Shown: positions 44,972-54,713, numbered from the stretch's first letter. The stretch: 64,000 nt of DNA from JAEUMG01 sp963805405 (GCA_963805405.1 CAWDUC010000015.1:1-64000); one strand, 5' to 3'. Translations and numbers: made by a program. The notes: generated by a model not told the origin, from the sequence alone.

Positions 44972-45771
44972 GGAACCGCTCTATCCGCTTCGACTGGCTC
45001 TATGGATACGCGATCTTCTTCGTCGTGCTGCTCTATGGACCGGTTGTCCTCCTGCCGTTGTTCTCGTTCAATGACAGCATCTACATCGCTTTCCCGCTGA
45101 AAAGCTTCACGGTGCGGTGGTATCAGGAAATGATCGACAATCCGTTCCTGATGGCGGCGCTTCGCAACAGCTTCAAGGTCGGCGTAGCGGTGGCGATTGT
45201 CAGCACCGCTTTGGGGCTTGTCGCAGCGAGGGTCGCGACGCGATACCATATGCCGGCGAGAGGCGCGGTTATCGGCCTTGTCATGCTGCCATTGGTCGTC
45301 CCGAGCCTGATTCTTGGCATCGCCTTGCTGATCATTTTGCGTATGGTCTTTGACGTCCAGCTCTCTTTGTGGACGATCGGCATCGGCCATGTCCTGATCT
45401 GCCTGCCATTTTCGATGTTGGTTCTGATGTCGCGCCTCGAAGGTTTCGACAGGAGCCTGGAGGAGGCGTCGGCCGATCTTGGCGAGAATGGCTGGATGAC
45501 ATTCTGGCGCGTGACGTTTCCTTTGGCACTGCCGGGCGTCGTCGCCAGTCTACTGCTCAGCTTCACTGTGTCGCTGGACGAGTTCATATTCGCGTTTTTC
45601 TTGAGCGGCAATGAGGCGACCTTGCCGCTATTCATCTGGAGCCAATTGCGCTTTCCCGCGAAGCTCCCCGGCGTTCTGGCTCTGGGAAGCTGTATCCTCG
45701 GCTTCTCTGTGGCGCTGGTGCTTATTGCAAATACAATCCGCCGCCGTGGTGTAGCGAATTCTTCGGCATAG
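44968..45771 (+). CDS. PotC-type ABC permease
   Basis: A 267-residue inner-membrane protein with six helices. It starts with FDWLYGYAIFFVVLLYGPVV and has FSFNDSIYIAFPLKSFTVRW after helix 1, a signature of PotC permeases. The EAA loop is DRSLEEASADLGENGWMTFW. The sequence is intact. It overlaps PotB by 4 bases and is 9 bases before the ATPase gene, completing the channel for the importer whose binding protein is at 39013. Confidence 0.9.
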   Translation: MRNRSIRFDWLYGYAIFFVVLLYGPVVLLPLFSFNDSIYIAFPLKSFTVRWYQEMIDNPFLMAALRNSFKVGVAVAIVSTALGLVAARVATRYHMPARGAVIGLVMLPLVVPSLILGIALLIILRMVFDVQLSLWTIGIGHVLICLPFSMLVLMSRLEGFDRSLEEASADLGENGWMTFWRVTFPLALPGVVASLLLSFTVSLDEFIFAFFLSGNEATLPLFIWSQLRFPAKLPGVLALGSCILGFSVALVLIANTIRRRGVANSSA

Positions 45772-45780
45772 AGAACGATT

Positions 45781-46887
45781 ATGAAAGCAACCGACGACGC
45801 CTATATCTCACTTCGCGGCATTCGTAAAAGCTTTGGCTCGGTTCGCGCCGTCGACGATGTTTCGTTCGACGTCAAGCGCGGAGAATTCTTCTCGCTTCTG
45901 GGACCATCGGGCTGCGGGAAGACAACCCTTCTGCGTATGTTGGCGGGATTCGAATTTCCTGATCAAGGGGAGATCTATCTCGATGGTCAGCCGATTTCCA
46001 CCGTGCCGGCCAATGGACGGCCGACCAATATGGTGTTCCAGAACTACGCGATCTTCCCGCACCTCACGGTGGCGGAAAACATAGCTTATGGCCTGCGGAA
46101 GAAGGGTTTGTCGAAATTGCAATTGGCGCGAACCGTCGACCAAGCGCTCGATCTGATCAAGCTCGGAGGGTATGGCGGCCGCACCGCTCAGCAACTGTCC
46201 GGTGGCCAGCGCCAGCGGGTCGCTCTCGCCCGCGCGCTTGTCTGCCGGCCTAAGGTCTTGCTGCTGGACGAGCCCTTGGGTGCGCTCGATAAGAAGCTGC
46301 GCGAGGAGATGCAGATTGAATTGCGTCAACTGCAGCGCTCGGTCGGCATAACCTTCGTCTTCGTGACGCATGACCAGGAAGAAGCACTTGCGCTTTCGGA
46401 CCGAATTGCCGTCATGGCGAAGGGCAGGGCTATGCAGATCGATGTAGCAGCTCGGCTCTATGAAGCGCCGAACTGCCGGCAGGTTGCCGAGTTTATCGGC
46501 TCCATGAATTTCATCGACGGTTCGGTCAAGTCATTCGAAAACGGATTCGCTCACATCGACGCCGGCGCGCATGGCGCTTTGCACGCCTCGATGGGCGATC
46601 AGAATTTCGCGCACGGTGCGGCCGTTACCGTGGCCGTGCGGCCCGAAAAACTTCGCCTGGAATGGCAAAAGCCAGCCCAGTCGATAAACGTATTGGCCGG
46701 CCAAGTCGATGCTGAGGCATATTTCGGCGACCGAAGCCACTACTACATCGAGATCCCCGGCTTTGCTCGCCGCGTTGCCGTTGCCCTTCAGAATGCGGAA
46801 CGCTCATCCGAGCGTGGCGATGCGCGTGGTCGAGAGGTTTGGCTAACGTGGCCGGCCGAGGCGGCGGTATTGTTGAGCCGGGAATAG
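45781..46887 (+). CDS. PotA-type ABC ATPase
   Basis: A 368-residue ATPase with Walker A GPSGCGKTT (41-49), signature LSGGQRQRVALARA, Walker B LLLDEPLGALDKK, switch VTHDQEEAL, and a C-terminal TOBE domain (VAVRPEKLRLEW). This is the PotA/spermidine-putrescine importer class. The gene is intact and last in the operon. Downstream, convergent with kdpE, a perfect 18-base palindrome may help end transcription. Confidence 0.9.
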   Translation: MKATDDAYISLRGIRKSFGSVRAVDDVSFDVKRGEFFSLLGPSGCGKTTLLRMLAGFEFPDQGEIYLDGQPISTVPANGRPTNMVFQNYAIFPHLTVAENIAYGLRKKGLSKLQLARTVDQALDLIKLGGYGGRTAQQLSGGQRQRVALARALVCRPKVLLLDEPLGALDKKLREEMQIELRQLQRSVGITFVFVTHDQEEALALSDRIAVMAKGRAMQIDVAARLYEAPNCRQVAEFIGSMNFIDGSVKSFENGFAHIDAGAHGALHASMGDQNFAHGAAVTVAVRPEKLRLEWQKPAQSINVLAGQVDAEAYFGDRSHYYIEIPGFARRVAVALQNAERSSERGDARGREVWLTWPAEAAVLLSRE

Positions 46888-46922
46888 GACGGCCCTTTTC
46901 GACCAGGTTATCCGCGCGTGCC

Positions 46923-46940
46923 CCCGCTAGCGCTAGCGGG
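46923..46940. terminator. Perfect 18-base palindrome between convergent potA-like and kdpE genes
   Basis: CCCGCTAGCGCTAGCGGG is fully self-complementary, has a doubled GCTAGC core, and lies in the 77-base gap between the two converging genes. It could form a GC-rich stem and act on both strands, but no T-run follows. A terminator is possible rather than shown. Confidence 0.35.
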
Positions 46941-46964
46941 ATGTCGCCAGCCCTTCCGGACGGA

Positions 46965-47660
46965 TCACTCTGTATCGGTCGCGAGACGGTAACCGATGCC
47001 TGGCTCGGTCAAGATCAGCCGTGGTTCAGAAGGGTTATCTTCCAGCTTGAGGCGGAGCTGTCCGATGAAGACCCGCAAGTATTGCATGTCGTCGACATGT
47101 GCTGGTCCCCAGACGGCCGACAAGATCTGCCGGTGGGTGAGGACCCGGCCTGCATTTCTCATCAGGAGCACGAGAAGATCGAACTCCTTCGGCGTCAGAT
47201 GCAAGCGATCCCCGCTCCTCATGACGCTATGTGCGGCGATATCGAGAGTGACAGCGTGCATGCGCAGGACATTCATGGTGTCGGCGCTGCGCCCTACGTG
47301 CCGCAAAGCCGTGCGGATGCGTGCCAGAAGTTCGCCGATGCCGAATGGCTTGTTGATGTAGTCGTCGGCTCCGAGGTCCAGCGCCGCGATCTTCTCGGCT
47401 TCGCGGTCACGGGCCGACAACACGATGATTGGCACTTTCGACCAGTTGCGAACTTCTCGAATGACATCCTTGCCGTCCATGTCGGGAAGGCCGAGGTCGA
47501 GAATCACAAGGTCTGGCGCGATCGCGGCAATCGTCTTGACCGCCGCCTTGCCGGTCTCGGCACTCGCCACCTCGTATCCGCCGGCAGTGAGACCAGGCTT
47601 CAGGAAGCGCTGGATCTGGGGCTCGTCGTCGACGACGAGGATGGTCGCCGCTGTCGCCAT
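46965..47660 (-). CDS. kdpE: KdpE response regulator
   Basis: 231 residues. The receiver domain has Asp11-Asp12 (VVDDEPQIQRFL), phospho-acceptor Asp55 in VILDLGLPDMDG, and the lysine in YINKPFG. The OmpR-type winged helix has LHLTPKEFDLLVLLMRNAGR and GIGYRLA at the end. It activates kdpFABC when potassium is low or turgor falls. The gene follows kdpD without a gap (start 47660, kdpD stop at 47661), so it is the last gene of kdpFABCDE. Confidence 0.94.
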   Translation of the reverse strand: MATAATILVVDDEPQIQRFLKPGLTAGGYEVASAETGKAAVKTIAAIAPDLVILDLGLPDMDGKDVIREVRNWSKVPIIVLSARDREAEKIAALDLGADDYINKPFGIGELLARIRTALRHVGRSADTMNVLRMHAVTLDIAAHSVMRSGDRLHLTPKEFDLLVLLMRNAGRVLTHRQILSAVWGPAHVDDMQYLRVFIGQLRLKLEDNPSEPRLILTEPGIGYRLATDTE

Positions 47661-50339
47661 CTAGTCCTCCAATTCTCTATTCGGCGTGGCAGCCGGCAAA
47701 GTGACACGCAAGCGGGTTCCACGGCCGTTGGCGATAGGGCTTTCGGCCGCTATTTTCCCCCCCATGGTGTCGACGACGCCGCGGGCAATGGCAAGGCCGA
47801 GCCCCGTTCCGGCGCTGCGGCCGTCGCCTTCGATGCCGCGATAGAACTTGGCGAAGACACGCTCCAGATCCTGCTGTGGAATGCCGGGTCCTTTGTCGGT
47901 CACGGTCAGCACGGCATCGCCCAATTCGCCGGTCAGTCCGATCTCGACCGGCTCGCCTGGCGGAGCATACTTGTTGGCATTGTCGAGAAGGTTGAAGACC
48001 ACTTGTTCCAAAAGCGCCGAATCGCCGCGCACCAGGGGAGTATCCGAACCGATGGCGACCGCAACCGGTCGATCGGGCCACAATTTTCGGGCTCTTGCCG
48101 CAGCCGCGCGCACGACGTCTCCAAGATCGACCCAGTCGCGCTTGAGATCGAGCGCACCGCTTTCAAGCCGTGTCATGTCGAGAAGGTTGGCGACAAAATT
48201 GGTGAGTCGGATCGCTTCCTCCTCGATCGCCGCAAGCAGATCGTCGCGCGTGTCCTTGGGCATCCGTTCGCCCAAGCTTCGCAGACTCGTGACGGCACCG
48301 AGAATCGAGGAGAGAGGCGTTCGCAGATCGTGCGAAAGCGATGACAGGAGGGCGGATCGCAGGCGCTCGCTCTCCGCCACGGCCTGCGCCTCATTCGCCT
48401 CGTGCACCAGGAGGACGCGTTCTAGCGCGATCGCGGTTTGATCGAACAGTGACTCGAGCATGCGGTGATCGTCATCGGTCAGGATCTCGGTCCCGGGCTT
48501 GACTCCGATGACACCGACCGTACCGCGCGACGTTCTGAGCGGGCTGAAGCGATACTGCGCGTTCGGCAACGTCGTCGAACCGAGACCCGCCACTTCGCCG
48601 TGCTTCATGGCCCAGCGGGCCGCCGCCCACTCGCTCGGACCCATCGTGTCCTCGGGCGGAAACGCGGCGCGAATGGCGAGGTCGTCGCCATTAGCGAGCA
48701 GCACGATACTCTGGCCTTTCACCGCGCCGGCGGTCTGCGACGCGACAGCCCAGAGTACATCGTCGAGACCGGCGGTGCCTGAGAGTTTGCGTGAGAAATC
48801 GAAAAGCGTCTGTGTTTGCCGAACCCGACGCTGCGCGGCATCCGACCTTTCACGGATGCGACCGGCAAGCCCGCCCGTCACGATGGCGACGACAAGGAAG
48901 ATGACGAGGGCGAGAAGCTCGTGCGGGCTGGCGACCGTGAAGGTATGAAGCGGCTCGATGAAGAAGAAATTATAGGCAAGAAACGACAGGAACGCCGCGA
49001 GTACGGCGGACCGCATCCCGAAATTGACGGCGCAAAGCAGTACGGCCAGAAGGAAAATCATCGACAGGCTGGGCCGGTTTAGCCAGTGCAGCGCGAGCTT
49101 GCCGACTGAAACGGCAACGCCGACCGAGACCGGCGCGGCGATCAGGCCCGCGGCGCGAATAGGCGCCATCAGCTTTCGCCAGTTCCAACGCTGTGCCTCC
49201 TCTTCTTCGGGCGTAATGATGTGTATGGCGATGCCTGATGCAAGCCGAGTGACTTCTTCCGATAGCGACTTCCCCAGGAGGCGCTTGAGCAAACCGGCCC
49301 GTGAACGCCCCAGCACGATCTGCGTGATGTTCTCGCGCCGCGCATAGCGCAGCATCTCGTCGGGGAGATCGCGGGCCGCGAGCCGCGCCGTATCCGCACC
49401 CACTCGGCGCGCCAGGCTTAATGCATCGTCGATTTGCTTTGCGATTGCATCATCAAGATCCTCGCCAAGCCTTTGCACGTGTAAGGCGACCCAGGAAGCA
49501 TTGAGCCCGTTGGCGAGCCGGCTTGCGGCGCGCACCACGGCTTGCGAATTGGGATCGGGCCCGACGCAAACGAGGATGCGCTCCGCCGTCGGCCACGGGC
49601 CTTCGATGGCGTTCTGCCGCAGATAGCCCACCATTTGATCGTCGACGCGATCGGCGGTGCGTCGCAATGCCAACTCGCGCAAGGCGGTAAGATTGCCCAG
49701 CTTCAAAAAGTTTTCGGCGGCCCGGCGAGCATTATCGGGGAGATAGACCTTGCCTTCCTTGAGGCGCTGAATGAGTTCGCCCGGCGTGATGTCGACGACG
49801 ACGACATCATCTGCCTTCTCGATGACGGTATCGGGCACAAGCTCACGGACGGTTACACCGGTAAGGGACGATACGACGTCGGAGAGACTTTCGAGATGCT
49901 GGATATTGAGCGCCGTCCACACATCGATCCCGGCATCGAGCAGTTCCTCGACATCTTGATAGCGCTTGGGGTGACGGCTGTCCGGCGCATTGCTGTGAGC
50001 GAGTTCGTCGACGATGATAAGAGCGGGCCGCCGCGCCAGAGCGGCATCGATATCGAACTCCATGAGCGTGTGGCCGCGGTATACGCTGGTCTTGCGCGGC
50101 AGAACCTCGAGACCTTCGAGAAGCTGAGTAGTCTCCGTACGCCCGTGGGTCTCGACCACGCCAACCAGCACATCCTTCCCCTCGGCCTTGAGCCGCTGTG
50201 CCTGCGAGAGCATCGCATAGGTCTTGCCAACCCCGGGCGATGCGCCAAGAAATACCTTGAGGCGGCCGCGCCGCTCCTGCCGGGCGAGCGCGAGAAGCGC
50301 TTCCGCAGAAGGCCGCGTTTCACCCGTGGCTCCCATCAT
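47661..50339 (-). CDS. kdpD: KdpD potassium-sensing histidine kinase
   Basis: 892 residues, full length. The N-terminal KdpD domain (about 25-235) has a Walker A-like FLGASPGVGKTYAML and Walker B-like IIVDELAHSNA. A universal-stress-protein-like domain follows (about 255-370). Four membrane helices (about 400-500) precede a GAF domain, the HisKA box SLSHDLRTPLSSILGAV (phospho-His in HDLRTP) and an HATPase with NLLDNANKYAPPG, DKGPGIPQ and GTGLGLAIARG. It senses potassium limitation in the inner membrane and phosphorylates KdpE. It lies between kdpC and kdpE. Confidence 0.95.
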   Translation of the reverse strand: MMGATGETRPSAEALLALARQERRGRLKVFLGASPGVGKTYAMLSQAQRLKAEGKDVLVGVVETHGRTETTQLLEGLEVLPRKTSVYRGHTLMEFDIDAALARRPALIIVDELAHSNAPDSRHPKRYQDVEELLDAGIDVWTALNIQHLESLSDVVSSLTGVTVRELVPDTVIEKADDVVVVDITPGELIQRLKEGKVYLPDNARRAAENFLKLGNLTALRELALRRTADRVDDQMVGYLRQNAIEGPWPTAERILVCVGPDPNSQAVVRAASRLANGLNASWVALHVQRLGEDLDDAIAKQIDDALSLARRVGADTARLAARDLPDEMLRYARRENITQIVLGRSRAGLLKRLLGKSLSEEVTRLASGIAIHIITPEEEEAQRWNWRKLMAPIRAAGLIAAPVSVGVAVSVGKLALHWLNRPSLSMIFLLAVLLCAVNFGMRSAVLAAFLSFLAYNFFFIEPLHTFTVASPHELLALVIFLVVAIVTGGLAGRIRERSDAAQRRVRQTQTLFDFSRKLSGTAGLDDVLWAVASQTAGAVKGQSIVLLANGDDLAIRAAFPPEDTMGPSEWAAARWAMKHGEVAGLGSTTLPNAQYRFSPLRTSRGTVGVIGVKPGTEILTDDDHRMLESLFDQTAIALERVLLVHEANEAQAVAESERLRSALLSSLSHDLRTPLSSILGAVTSLRSLGERMPKDTRDDLLAAIEEEAIRLTNFVANLLDMTRLESGALDLKRDWVDLGDVVRAAAARARKLWPDRPVAVAIGSDTPLVRGDSALLEQVVFNLLDNANKYAPPGEPVEIGLTGELGDAVLTVTDKGPGIPQQDLERVFAKFYRGIEGDGRSAGTGLGLAIARGVVDTMGGKIAAESPIANGRGTRLRVTLPAATPNRELED

Positions 50340-50354
50340 ATCTCCAGCGAACTG

Positions 50355-50918
50355 CTATCCCAGCTTGTCGAGCGCGAGATTGAGCAGGAGAACGTTTACC
50401 CGCGGCTCGCCGATGAAACCGAGAAACGGCCACTGAATATGCTCTTCCACCACCCGGCGCAACTCGTCCTCTGGGAGGTTACGGACTCTGGCCACGCGGT
50501 TGATTTGCAGGAGGGCATAGTCGGCCGAGATATCTGGATCGAGTCCGCTTCCGGAGGCGGTTACTGCATCGGCCGGAAGCTCGTTGACGCGATCTGCGGT
50601 CTTGACGCCATCCGAATCCGCCTTGATCCGCTGCATGAGCTTGACCGAGGTTGGCCCGAGATTCGATCCGGAGGAGGCCGCGGCATCATAGCCGGCACCT
50701 GCCGCCGAGGGCCGCGGATGGAAATAGCCATCGGACGCATTCGCTTGCCCGATCAATTCCGAGCCGACATAGCCGTCTCCCTTGGCGATCATGCTTCCGG
50801 TAGCGAGACGGGGAAACAGCGCTTGTGCGACGCCGGTCATGGCGAAAGGATAGGCGACGCCGGTGAGCAGGGTAAACAGCGCGAAGATGACGATTGCGGG
50901 ACGCAGATGAGCCAACAT
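50355..50918 (-). CDS. kdpC: Potassium-transporting ATPase subunit KdpC
   Basis: 187 residues with one N-terminal membrane anchor (RPAIVIFALFTLLTGVAYPF). The family signature is ELIGQANASDGYFHPRPSAA, followed by SGSNLGPTSVKL and DPDISADYALLQINRVAR with RNLPEDELRRVVEEH. KdpC stabilises the KdpAB complex and helps ATP binding. It begins 10 bases after kdpB and ends 15 bases before kdpD. Confidence 0.95.
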   Translation of the reverse strand: MLAHLRPAIVIFALFTLLTGVAYPFAMTGVAQALFPRLATGSMIAKGDGYVGSELIGQANASDGYFHPRPSAAGAGYDAAASSGSNLGPTSVKLMQRIKADSDGVKTADRVNELPADAVTASGSGLDPDISADYALLQINRVARVRNLPEDELRRVVEEHIQWPFLGFIGEPRVNVLLLNLALDKLG

Positions 50919-50928
50919 GATTTTTTCC

Positions 50929-52983
50929 TCAGGCGAGACCGATTGCGGCGACGATGAGGTCGACCAGTTTGATGCCGATGAACGGAACGATCAGTCCACC
51001 GAGGCCGTAGACCAGCAGGTTTCGCCGCAATAGAGCCGCAGCACCCTCCGCGCGATAGGCGACGCCTTTGAGCGCCAGCGGGATGAGTGCAATGATAATG
51101 AGCGCGTTGAAGATGACGGCCGACAGGATCGAGCTCTGCGGCGAGGCGAGATCCATAATGTTCAAGGCGCCAAGTTCGGGATAGGTGACCACGAACAAGG
51201 CCGGAATGATCGCAAAATACTTGGCAACATCATTGGCGATGGAGAATGTCGTGAGCGAGCCGCGCGTCATCAGCAATTGCTTGCCGATCTCGACCACCTC
51301 TATGAGCTTCGTCGGATCGGAATCGAGATCGACCATGTTGCCTGCCTCTCGCGCTGCCTGGGTGCCGGACTGCATGGCAACCCCGACATCGGCCTGGGCG
51401 AGCGCCGGGGCGTCATTGGTACCGTCACCGCACATGGCGATGAGCCGGCCCTTGCTCTGTTCGTTGCGGATATAGGAGAGCTTATCCTCGGGCGTCGCCT
51501 CGGCGATGAAATCATCGACGCCGGCTTCGGACGCGATGGCCGCGGCTGTGACCGGGTTGTCACCCGTCACCATGACGGTTTTGATACCCATGGCGCGCAA
51601 GGCGTTGAAGCGATTCTTGATGTCGGGTTTCACGACATCCTTGAGATGGATCACGCCAAGCAGATTACCATTCTGGGAGACAGCCAATGGAGTACCGCCG
51701 CTGCGCGCTATTTGGTCCACCGCCTGGCGAAACAGCTGTGGCGCATTGTCGACAGGAATGCCGGCATCCTTGAGAATTGCATCGACCGCGCCCTTTCTGA
51801 TGCTGCGTGAACCATGATCGATTCCCGAGATCCGCGTTATCGCCGAGAACGGAACGAATTTGCCGTCCTCAGGCCGTGCCGATGCAGCGTCCCTCTTCTT
51901 CGACTTTGCCAAGGCGACGACCGATCGCCCCTCGGGGGTTTCATCGGCATAGGAAGCAAGAAGCGCGGCCTCGGACAGTTCGGACTCGCTGACACTGGGG
52001 ACCGGAATGAAGGCCGTGGCCAAACGATTGCCGAAGGTGATCGTGCCGGTCTTGTCGAGCAGCAGAGTATCGACGTCGCCCGCCGCCTCGACCGCCCGTC
52101 CCGATGTCGCCATCACATTGAAGCGGATGAGACGGTCCATGCCGGCAATGCCGATCGCCGATAGGAGTCCCCCGATCGTGGTCGGGATCAGCGTCACCAG
52201 CAGGGCGACAAGCACTGTGACGGACAACAGCGTCCCGGAATAGCCGGCAAGTCCCCAAAGCGTGGCAACCGCGATAAGGAAGATCAGGGTCATGCCCGAC
52301 AGGAGGATCGACAGCGCCAGTTCGTTGGGTGTCTTTTGACGAGCCGCGCCTTCGACAAGCGCGATCATGCGATCGAGGAAGGTCGAGCCGGCCGCAGCCG
52401 TTACCCGCACTTTGATCTGGTCTGACAACACAGTCGTGCCGCCGGTCACCGCCGAGCGATCGCCGCCCGATTCGCGGATGACCGGTGCCGACTCCCCTGT
52501 AATCGCCGATTCGTTAACCGACGCGATGCCTTCGATGACCTCGCCATCCGCCGGAATGACCTCGCCGGCTGAAACGATTACGATATCGCCGAGCTCAAGG
52601 TCGAGCGCAGAAACGGTTTCGACGAGATCGTCGCGCTCGGCGGGCATCAGCATGCGCTGCGCGAGGGTATCGGTGCGCGTACGCCGCAGAGCATCGGCCT
52701 GGGCCTTGCCGCGTCCTTCAGCAACCGCCTCGGCGAAATTCGCAAAAAGCACGGTAAACCACAGCCACAAGGCGATCTGGCCTGAAAACCACGCGTTGCC
52801 TGTCGACGCGAAGAGGTCGCGAAGCCAGAACAGCGTGACGAGCGCGGCAACCGCTTCGGTCACGAACATGACCGGATTTTTCGCCATTTGCCGCGGGTTG
52901 AGCTTGATAAAGGCATCGACTGCGGCGCGCGACAGGATCGCACTGTCGAAGAGATGCGGAGCTGCTGCTTTCTTGGTTGACAT
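50929..52983 (-). CDS. kdpB: Potassium-transporting P-type ATPase subunit KdpB
   Basis: 684 residues with the P-type ATPase motifs: actuator ITGESAPVIRESGGDRSAV, phosphorylation site LLLDKTGTITFGN (Asp near 310), and hinge MCGDGTNDAPALAQADVGVA. The membrane segments are arranged as in KdpB, with an N-terminal DSAILSRAAVDAFIKLNP tail. It energises uptake through KdpA at very low external potassium. The start is ATG at 52983, 12 bases after kdpA. Confidence 0.96.
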   Translation of the reverse strand: MSTKKAAAPHLFDSAILSRAAVDAFIKLNPRQMAKNPVMFVTEAVAALVTLFWLRDLFASTGNAWFSGQIALWLWFTVLFANFAEAVAEGRGKAQADALRRTRTDTLAQRMLMPAERDDLVETVSALDLELGDIVIVSAGEVIPADGEVIEGIASVNESAITGESAPVIRESGGDRSAVTGGTTVLSDQIKVRVTAAAGSTFLDRMIALVEGAARQKTPNELALSILLSGMTLIFLIAVATLWGLAGYSGTLLSVTVLVALLVTLIPTTIGGLLSAIGIAGMDRLIRFNVMATSGRAVEAAGDVDTLLLDKTGTITFGNRLATAFIPVPSVSESELSEAALLASYADETPEGRSVVALAKSKKRDAASARPEDGKFVPFSAITRISGIDHGSRSIRKGAVDAILKDAGIPVDNAPQLFRQAVDQIARSGGTPLAVSQNGNLLGVIHLKDVVKPDIKNRFNALRAMGIKTVMVTGDNPVTAAAIASEAGVDDFIAEATPEDKLSYIRNEQSKGRLIAMCGDGTNDAPALAQADVGVAMQSGTQAAREAGNMVDLDSDPTKLIEVVEIGKQLLMTRGSLTTFSIANDVAKYFAIIPALFVVTYPELGALNIMDLASPQSSILSAVIFNALIIIALIPLALKGVAYRAEGAAALLRRNLLVYGLGGLIVPFIGIKLVDLIVAAIGLA

Positions 52984-52995
52984 GATTTGGCTCCG

Positions 52996-54705
52996 TTAGA
53001 AGGTTTTGCCGGCGAGCATCAGGAAATGCTCGACGATCGGTCCCAAGGCCAATGCGGGGAAGTACTGCAGCCCGCCCAGTATGAGGATCACGCCAACGAG
53101 AAGGGCTACGAACAAAGTGCCGTGTGTCGGGAAAGTGCCGGCAGAAGGCGCGAGCTTGGTCTTGGCGGCAAGCGATCCCGCAATTGCCATCACCGGGATG
53201 AGGTAACCAAAGCGGCCCATGAACATCGCGATGCCGAGCGTCGTGTCATACCAGGGCGCATTGGCCGTGAGACCGGCAAAGGCTGAACCGTTGTTGCCGG
53301 TTGCGGATGAGAAAGCATAGAGAATCTCGCTCAAGCCGTGCGGACCGGCGTTGAGTAAGCCTGCAAGGCCCGCCGGAATCATTGCCGAAATGCCTGAGAA
53401 AGCGAGAATTGCCAAAGGCAGGATGAGGAGAGCCAGCAATGCCAGCTTCATCTCCTTGGCTTCGATTTTCTTGCCGAGATATTCGGGCGTCCGGCCGACC
53501 ATCAGACCGGCGATAAAGACGGTCAGAAGCGCTATGACAATCATGCCGTAAAGGCCCGATCCCGTGCCGCCGGGCAGGATTTCGCCAAGCTGGATGAAAA
53601 GCATCGGCATGAGGCCGCCAAGTGGTGTGAAGGAATCATGCATGGCGTTGACGGCACCGCAGGAAAGGCCTGTGGTGACGACCGCATAGAGCGCCGACAT
53701 GGCGAGGCCGAAGCGAACTTCCTTGCCTTCCATATTGCCGCCGGCAGGATCGATGCCGAACTGCGCGAAGAGCGGATTGCCATGAGCTTCGGCCCAATAG
53801 GCCCCGCCGACGCCAAGAATGAGCAACACATACATGGCTTTGAGCAATGCGCTGCCTTGCTTCTGGTCGCCCACCATGCGTCCGAAGGTGAAGGGAAGTG
53901 CCGTCGAGATCAGAAGCATGGCGAAGATCGAGAGAATGTTGCTCCATGCGCTGGGATTCTCGAAAGGATGTGCTGCATTGGCGTTCATGAAACCGCCGCC
54001 ATTCGTGCCGAGCTGCTTGATGGCTTCCTGGCTGGCCATCGGGCCCATGGCGATCGTCTGTTTGGCGCCATCGAGTGTCGTTGCGTCGATTGAACCGAGC
54101 AGTGTTTGCGGCACGCCAAGCAATCCATAGGCAAGCGCCACGACGATCGACAGCGGCAGCAGGATGTAGAGGGTAGTGCGGGTCAGATCGACCCAGAAAT
54201 TGCCGATCGTCTTCGCGCCGCTACGGGCAAAGGCGCGCGTGACCGCAATGGCCAGCGCGATGCCGGTTGCTGCCGACAGGAAATTCTGCACCGTGAAGCC
54301 CGCCATCTGGACGAGATGGCCCATGGTGGTCTCGCCGCCATAGGATTGCCAATTCGTGTTGGTTACGAAGCTGATGGCGGTGTTGAACGACAGGTGCTCG
54401 CTCACCGCACCGAATCCTTGCGGATTGAGTGGCAGCAACGCCTGCAGGCGCTGCAATGCGTAAAGAAAGAGGAAGCCGATCGCATTTAGCGCCAGCATAG
54501 CCAGGGTGTACGAAAGCCAGCTCTGCTCCTTGTTTGGATCGACATCGGCCATGGCATAGAAGCCGCGTTCGACCGGAGCGAGGACGGGCGTAAGGAAAGT
54601 CCGCTCTCCGTTGAAGACGCGCGCCATGAACAGTCCCAATGGCCACGCGGCGGCAAGAACCAACAGCAAAATGAAGGCGATTTGCGCCCAGCCTGCGAAA
54701 GTCAT
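52996..54705 (-). CDS. kdpA: Potassium-transporting ATPase subunit KdpA
   Basis: 569 residues, the potassium-binding and translocating subunit with ten helices related to Trk/Ktr channels. Selectivity-filter-like segments are visible as SFVTNTNWQSYGGETTMG, QLGTNGGGFMNANAAHPFEN and YAFSSATGNNGSAFAGL. The ATG at 54705 lies 8 bases after the kdpF stop. It forms the Kdp complex with KdpB, KdpC and the KdpF peptide. Confidence 0.96.
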   Translation of the reverse strand: MTFAGWAQIAFILLLVLAAAWPLGLFMARVFNGERTFLTPVLAPVERGFYAMADVDPNKEQSWLSYTLAMLALNAIGFLFLYALQRLQALLPLNPQGFGAVSEHLSFNTAISFVTNTNWQSYGGETTMGHLVQMAGFTVQNFLSAATGIALAIAVTRAFARSGAKTIGNFWVDLTRTTLYILLPLSIVVALAYGLLGVPQTLLGSIDATTLDGAKQTIAMGPMASQEAIKQLGTNGGGFMNANAAHPFENPSAWSNILSIFAMLLISTALPFTFGRMVGDQKQGSALLKAMYVLLILGVGGAYWAEAHGNPLFAQFGIDPAGGNMEGKEVRFGLAMSALYAVVTTGLSCGAVNAMHDSFTPLGGLMPMLFIQLGEILPGGTGSGLYGMIVIALLTVFIAGLMVGRTPEYLGKKIEAKEMKLALLALLILPLAILAFSGISAMIPAGLAGLLNAGPHGLSEILYAFSSATGNNGSAFAGLTANAPWYDTTLGIAMFMGRFGYLIPVMAIAGSLAAKTKLAPSAGTFPTHGTLFVALLVGVILILGGLQYFPALALGPIVEHFLMLAGKTF

Positions 54706-54713
54706 CGCGAACC

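Noticed and set aside
46839..48344. A 500-codon open frame on the plus strand over kdpE and the end of kdpD
   Set aside because: It is a shadow of two clear minus-strand genes, and its translation has no domain pattern.
49542..50957. A 470-codon plus-strand frame over kdpD and kdpC
   Set aside because: Antisense shadow of known genes, with no recognisable motifs.
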